A program made the translations under genes and the position numbers. From Gamarada debralockiae (lineage: Eukaryota; Ascomycota; Leotiomycetes; Helotiales; Hyphodiscaceae): a stretch of DNA of 34,692 nt. The notes beneath the pieces were generated by a model, which was not told the DNA's origin, did no database searches, and saw only the letters and a list, made by a program, of their open reading frames with translations. Shown piece by piece: positions 30,956-34,692 of this stretch (the stretch's first letter is position 1; each line of letters starts with the position of its first letter). The stretch lies in the NCBI GenBank assembly GCA_002803225.1, contig NXFV01000087.1, positions 1-34,692 of the forward strand, in the 5' to 3' direction.

Positions 30956-32070
30956 TCATATCGCCACAACTCCCATACCGGGCTTTTGCCCCTGCTTTCG
31001 AGGCTTTCCTCCTTGCTCCTTGAAGTTCTCCTTCAATGACTGCAAAGTGTGGCCCGGGAAACGTCGTCCTATCTTCATCCAGGCCTTGTCTTCATCGATC
31101 ATCTTGGCCAATCGCCTCTCTTCCTTCTTCGTCAGCTCCTTTCCCGGCTAGCGAGACTTAGCGACCCGGTGAAATGCTACAGCCTCTGTTGACTCCTTAC
31201 AGCTAGCACTTGAAACCTCCGAATGGAGTAAGAGGTTCAAGTGCTCGGGGATACGTGGTAGTGTAAACTCGAGATTGTATGTCGTTTGATTGCCAATCGT
31301 GACGCATTTCAGAAAACCTTGGAAAGGCCACTCCCTGTACTCTGCAACTGGTGCTGTCTCTACCCTTACTGAAGGACTGAGGGAGGTGGGTGGAGTATAG
31401 TGGTGCTTGTCATTTGCTGGTGAGATATACCCCTGATGAGCCTCTAGGGGCGGCTCGCCAATCTCAGATTGCTCCAAGCTGTGAAGCTCTCGGAGGCCAG
31501 GCTTTGGGTTATGCTAAAAAGGAGAAATTAGAGGCATATAGCATATTGCATATTGGAGATGGCCTCCGCCGCTTTGCAGGTTGTGAACCTTCGTCGTCCT
31601 CGTCGGCTGTATCGATGTTGACAGAATTGGGGACATGACTGCTGATTTCTGTATGTGTGTTCTGGCGTCCACGCTTCTCATCAAGCTTTTCCGAGTCAGG
31701 CTCGCCGTCCAGTGCCGGACTGAATGGAGTCGAGGGACTGGCATTCCGGGAAGCTAATGAAATAAGGGAGTGCTAGACATTGATCGGAAGCAGTTGAAAA
31801 CGGTGCTCATCGATCTCGGCGATCTCGGGTTGCGTGGCTGGCAGAGCCTCGGTGACTTCCTTGTCTTCAGGGTGGTCCGCGTCGACGACCTCTAACGGGC
31901 CCTGCTGATCACCCACAGCTAGCTGCGCGAGCTCTTCCTTCTGTGCCGCAAGCTCCTCCTACCGCTGCAGCGCTAAGGCTCCCCTATCCATCACTACCTC
32001 AGCCTCCCACTGCTCCCAGTCTTCATGGCCCTGAGCTGTACCATATCGAGAAACAATTTGCAACTCTTCT
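30956..32070 (-). pseudogene. SANT/Myb-like DNA-binding protein, degenerate
   Basis: On the minus strand an open, clearly coding-like frame begins by about 32070 with GHEDWEQWEAEVVMDRGALA, then an in-frame TAG (31961-31959), EELAAQKEELAQLAVGDQQG, a second TAG (31775-31773), a charged linker ending in a nuclear-localisation-like SQPAKRRRPSP, and TAA at 31511-31509. The frame then changes; an intron ending TTTTTAG at about 31505 would join it to HNPKPGLRELHSL, but its donor reads ATATGC rather than GTATGC. Next comes YREWPFQGFLKCVTIGNQTT, YNLEFTLPRIPEHL, a third TAG (31150-31148), and finally KKEERRLAKMIDEDKAWMKI with GRRFPGHTLQSLKENFKE, a SANT/Myb-like helix set, ending at TGA 30958-30956. Several fungal repeat-associated proteins combine these pieces. 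TAG codons where CAG is expected and a G-to-A donor change fit RIP. Confidence 0.65.
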
Positions 32071-32378
32071 AGTCTGTGTCTAACGGAAAGTGGGAATTGG
32101 ACGGAAACGGAATCTCTTACGGTCTGGAGGCGGTACTTTCATGAGTGAACGAAGATGGAAAATCATGGTAGCGTATTTCAGCACCACTCTGTATTTTCCT
32201 TCTCCAATGACATGAAGCATCCCAGCACCATGCCACCCACCCTTGTTGTCCAATTTCCAAAGTAAGCAGTTGTCCGAGCAAATTTCGTAACTCTATCATT
32301 CTTTGAAATTGAACATTCGCTCAGACAGCTTGCTTGTCCTTAGATTGAAGAGATTATCATTAGAGTACCTTTATCGCC

Positions 32379-32426
32379 CAATTCATTATCACGAAACAAC
32401 AGGACCATGAAGTCAGGGTCAGGTAG
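32379..32426 (+). repeat. Dispersed repeat, copy A
   Basis: A 48-base block beginning CAATTCATTATCACGAAACA. The second copy at 34400-34447 differs at 7 positions, six of them transitions. Confidence 0.8.
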
Positions 32427-32681
32427 AGTTGCGGCGAAGTCGTGTGTAATTTAATAACATGAGGCCCAGAACAATACCCGCTGTACCACCAGGTAGTCTT
32501 ATCATTGGTAACAAATTAATCAATAAATCTTTCCCAGACTGAAGGTTCCTCTGTGTCGTTGTAGATTCTTGCTATCATTCAAAAACCCTACTCATATCAG
32601 CATTTAGTTCCTTGGGATCGTTTGCGCTCGTTCGCGGCTCTGTTCCATGGCAACCATCAATCCGAGGGATTGACTAATTTG

Positions 32682-32740
32682 ACGTCTAATTCATCAAATT
32701 TGATAGATTAAATAATCTAATTCATCAATTAATTAGACGT
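32682..32740. repeat. AT-rich inverted repeat (hairpin)
   Basis: ACGTCTAATT at 32682-32691 is mirrored exactly by AATTAGACGT at 32731-32740. The interior repeats CTAATTCATCAA twice in direct orientation and has a nested AGATTAAATAATCT palindrome. It may be a very small foldback element. Confidence 0.6.
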
Positions 32741-33016
32741 TTTCTGAATTGGACTATGGCATTTATCAAATCTCTATGGAGTCGTAAAAACATTACATTA
32801 GGGGTGGGTCCCTATAAAACTGTCCTGATTATTGTATTAATGGAAGGTTCCTTTTAATCAGAAGGTAATTGAAGTATGATATTCTGTTGATTAAACAAGA
32901 ATCAGTATAATGCGATGTCAGTGAAGGTAAAAATCAAGGAAGGAAGAGGTATACTGTAGTTGAAGCGAGGCTGTCCCCTGTCCCCTTGAATAGTGTAATG
33001 CTTTACTTAAAGCCTA

Positions 33017-33311
33017 TGGAGGTCATGGTCAAAAGTCATGAGTTTAAGCCTGAAATCAATGGTGCCCTGTCAAATGGCCCTGCAATGTCTCAAACCACCC
33101 TGTAATCTCTCTATAATTTAGGCTAGGGTCCCTGTAAGCTCCCTGAAGCGATTGGCCAAAAATTCACAGCCCAACATTTGAAATTACCCTACAGGCTTTC
33201 GTCCAATTGTAATAGGGGGCTTATAGGGATCTTGGGAAATTACAGGGCTCAATTACAGGCTTAGCACTCTGTAATACCCCCTATTCTCATGACTTATGAC
33301 CGTGGTCTTTG
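33017..33311. mobile_element. MITE-like element with 26-bp inverted termini and TA duplication
   Basis: A 295-base non-coding element. The left terminus TGGAGGTCATGGTCAAAAGT, continuing CATGAG, and the inverted right terminus CAAAGACCACGGTCATAAGT, continuing CATGAG, align without gaps over 26 bases with 7 mismatches, 6 of them transitions. TA flanks both ends (33015-33016 and 33312-33313). The motif CCCTGTAAT or its complement ATTACAGGG recurs inside, in opposite orientation in the two halves, like subterminal repeats. It differs in sequence from the element at 28.3 kb, so it is a second family. No transposase is present. Confidence 0.7.
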
Positions 33312-34035
33312 TAACGTAGGAGAAACTGAGTGTCGAGAACAGTGTTCCAGAACTTCAATTAAAAAGTTATAGTGCAGATCAGGCACAAGGGAAGGCCAGT
33401 TAACCTCAAAAATCTGGGAAATAAGGGGGCTGACGTCTGGTAAGGGGCACAGTACTGCCAGGAGCACCTCCCTGTGATGCAATGATTTTACAACTACTAT
33501 AGAGTTTGATGGAACTAATAGTCTAAACTATTTAATACAAGCAATTGATCGGGGTATATGCCCTTTATCCTAGAGGAAGAAGCAAATACAAGCTAAAATC
33601 AATACGGCAGGTTTAACCAACACTGGTTTATTTCGAGCTGGGTGGAGCAAAAATTTATAAGAGCCCAAAATGGTATGGGCTCAAATTAAGGTTTATTTCC
33701 CTAAAAGCTATACTATAAGTACAATAAACCCCTCTAAATACTATATACTGTCTACAAAACTAATGTCACTTATAGCACCCTATTCCTCTTATAAAATATG
33801 GTCCTAAGTCGCCGAAGTAGTAAAAGTTTACTTGTAACGTATAGTCTTATAGAATAGTTAATATAGTATTCTCTACCCACGGAGCTAATTATAGGATGTA
33901 CGTTTCGAATTTGCCTGTATTATTCCTATCCTCTGCTATATTTTAGGGGCTTTTCGGTCCTCGTTATTCGTCTTCTGTGGTTGACTCTTCTTTGCATCTG
34001 CTTAATACTTACAAAACTAGTGTTTTAGGTTTCCG
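33312..34035. other. AT-rich region, no supportable gene
   Basis: Particularly TA-rich between 33500 and 33960 (words such as CTATACTATAAG and ATACTATATACTG). No coding frame with a recognisable product on either strand. The composition fits old, RIP-mutated repeat DNA. Confidence 0.4.
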
Positions 34036-34251
34036 TACTTGTTAGTGGAACTGTACTTGTTGGTAGAACCTTACTTGTTGGTGGAACTGTACTTGTTGGT
34101 AGAACCTTACTTGTTGGTGGAACTGTACTTGTTGGTGGAACTGTACTTGTTGGTAGAACCTTACTTGTTGGTGGAACTGTACTTGTTGGTAGAACCTTAC
34201 TTGTTGGTGGAACTGTACTTGTTGGTAGAACCGTACTTGTTGGTTGATCCT
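34036..34251 (+). repeat. 18-bp minisatellite, 12 units
   Basis: Twelve uninterrupted 18-base units, alternating mainly between TACTTGTTGGTGGAACTG and TACTTGTTGGTAGAACCT. Because 18 is a multiple of three, both strands remain open (a Leu/Val/Glu/Tyr hexamer on plus, a Pro/Thr/Ser/Val hexamer on minus), so the open frames here are by-products of the repeat. The order of variants suggests a 36-base higher-order unit with one exception at units 5-6. Confidence 0.95.
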
Positions 34252-34399
34252 TACGAGAATACCATGGAACAGCTGGAGAGGTGAAGCATACGAGGATGGA
34301 GACCTCTAAACCAAATTTTTCGATTGGTAGGATCGGAAGCAAGTAGCCGGGAAACGCTCCAACTCTACCCTGGTAACAGTAGGATATCTGCATAGGAAC

Positions 34400-34447
34400 C
34401 AATTCATAGTTACAAAACAACAGGACTATGAAGTCAAGGTCAAGTAG
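34400..34447 (+). repeat. Dispersed repeat, copy B
   Basis: Partner of the block at 32379-32426. Five of the seven differences place T or A here where copy A has C or G, including AAGGTCAAGTAG against AGGGTCAGGTAG. Confidence 0.8.
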
Positions 34448-34578
34448 TCAGCTCGAGCAACAGCGGGGTAGGGTAGCACTGTGCCGCCACCACGCTCCTT
34501 CCCCAGCTGCAGCCAATGTCCGGGTATTGAGAATCGCCAACAGCTTGCTTGCACATATCTCATTTATTACTGGACTAA

Positions 34579-34685
34579 GTGTTTCTCCCTTGCATTTTAC
34601 CTTGCTTATTCAAGGGACAGGTTTACGGTCTCTCATTTGTTAGTGGAAAGTGTTTCTCCTTTGCATGTTACCATACTTTCGCAAG
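34579..34685 (+). repeat. Imperfect direct repeat, about 36 bp, twice
   Basis: GTGTTTCTCCCTTGCATTTT (from 34579) and GTGTTTCTCCTTTGCATGTT (from 34650) begin two similar blocks ending in CAAG/GCAAG about 71 bases apart. They may be part of a larger tandem unit that runs off the right edge. Confidence 0.6.
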
Positions 34686-34692
34686 ATGCAGG

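Larger units (their letters stand above)
32071..33016. other. Non-coding repeat-rich gap
   Basis: No gene recognised. Contains one copy of a 48-bp dispersed repeat and a short AT-rich inverted repeat, listed separately. Confidence 0.4.

Noticed and set aside
34039..34284. Open frames on both strands over the minisatellite
   Set aside because: They follow from an 18-base repeat unit lacking stop codons; there is no independent coding evidence.
1..34692. CRISPR array or bacterial operon structure
   Set aside because: No spaced identical repeats, and the genes have spliceosomal introns typical of ascomycete fungi.

Overview
The window is nuclear DNA of a filamentous ascomycete (Pezizomycotina). 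Genes are interrupted by 40-60 bp GT-AG introns with CTAAC-like branch points. There is a Zn2Cys6 regulator, a fungal-type nicotinate phosphoribosyltransferase and a fungal-type threonine synthase, and some repeat copies differ mostly by C-to-T/G-to-A transitions, as expected from repeat-induced point mutation (RIP). The class (perhaps Leotiomycetes) is a guess.

Left arm (1-9.2 kb): a graveyard. A Cys-rich single-pass membrane protein gene (1.1-2.0 kb), a Dal5/Tna1-type MFS permease (5.6-6.7 kb, minus strand) and a salicylate-hydroxylase-like FAD monooxygenase (7.6-9.2 kb) are all recognisable and all broken by stops, frameshifts or a lost splice donor. Next to them an apparently intact six-exon Zn2Cys6 transcription factor (9.5-12.3 kb, 782 aa) remains. 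Permease, hydroxylase and regulator together look like a decayed catabolic or secondary-metabolite cluster (inference).

Middle (12.3-16.4 kb): mostly non-coding, with two minus-strand signal-peptide-like small ORFs (one frameshifted) and a split tRNA-like gene. Then come housekeeping genes: nicotinate phosphoribosyltransferase (NAD salvage, 469 aa) and an acyl-CoA dehydrogenase (439 aa when spliced) with a GG instead of GT at one intron donor. From 20.3 to 22.5 kb lies a degenerate C2H2 zinc-finger array followed by an RNase H-fold exonuclease-like remnant. Threonine synthase (22.9-24.7 kb, minus, 550 aa) is intact and has two perfect TGASTCA (Gcn4/CpcA) boxes upstream. Behind it, on the same strand, is an 852-aa protein combining a putative zinc-binding module with a PD...ExK nuclease-like signature (25.2-27.9 kb), the least explained intact gene here.

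Right arm (28.3-34.7 kb): repeat-rich. It holds two MITE-like elements with TA target duplications (28,346-28,702 and 33,017-33,311), micro- and minisatellites, a decayed SANT/Myb-like gene, a small Ala-rich ORF, and a dispersed repeat pair with a RIP-like mutation bias. All spliced models for intact genes were checked only by reading-frame arithmetic and splice consensus; no database search or expression data were available.
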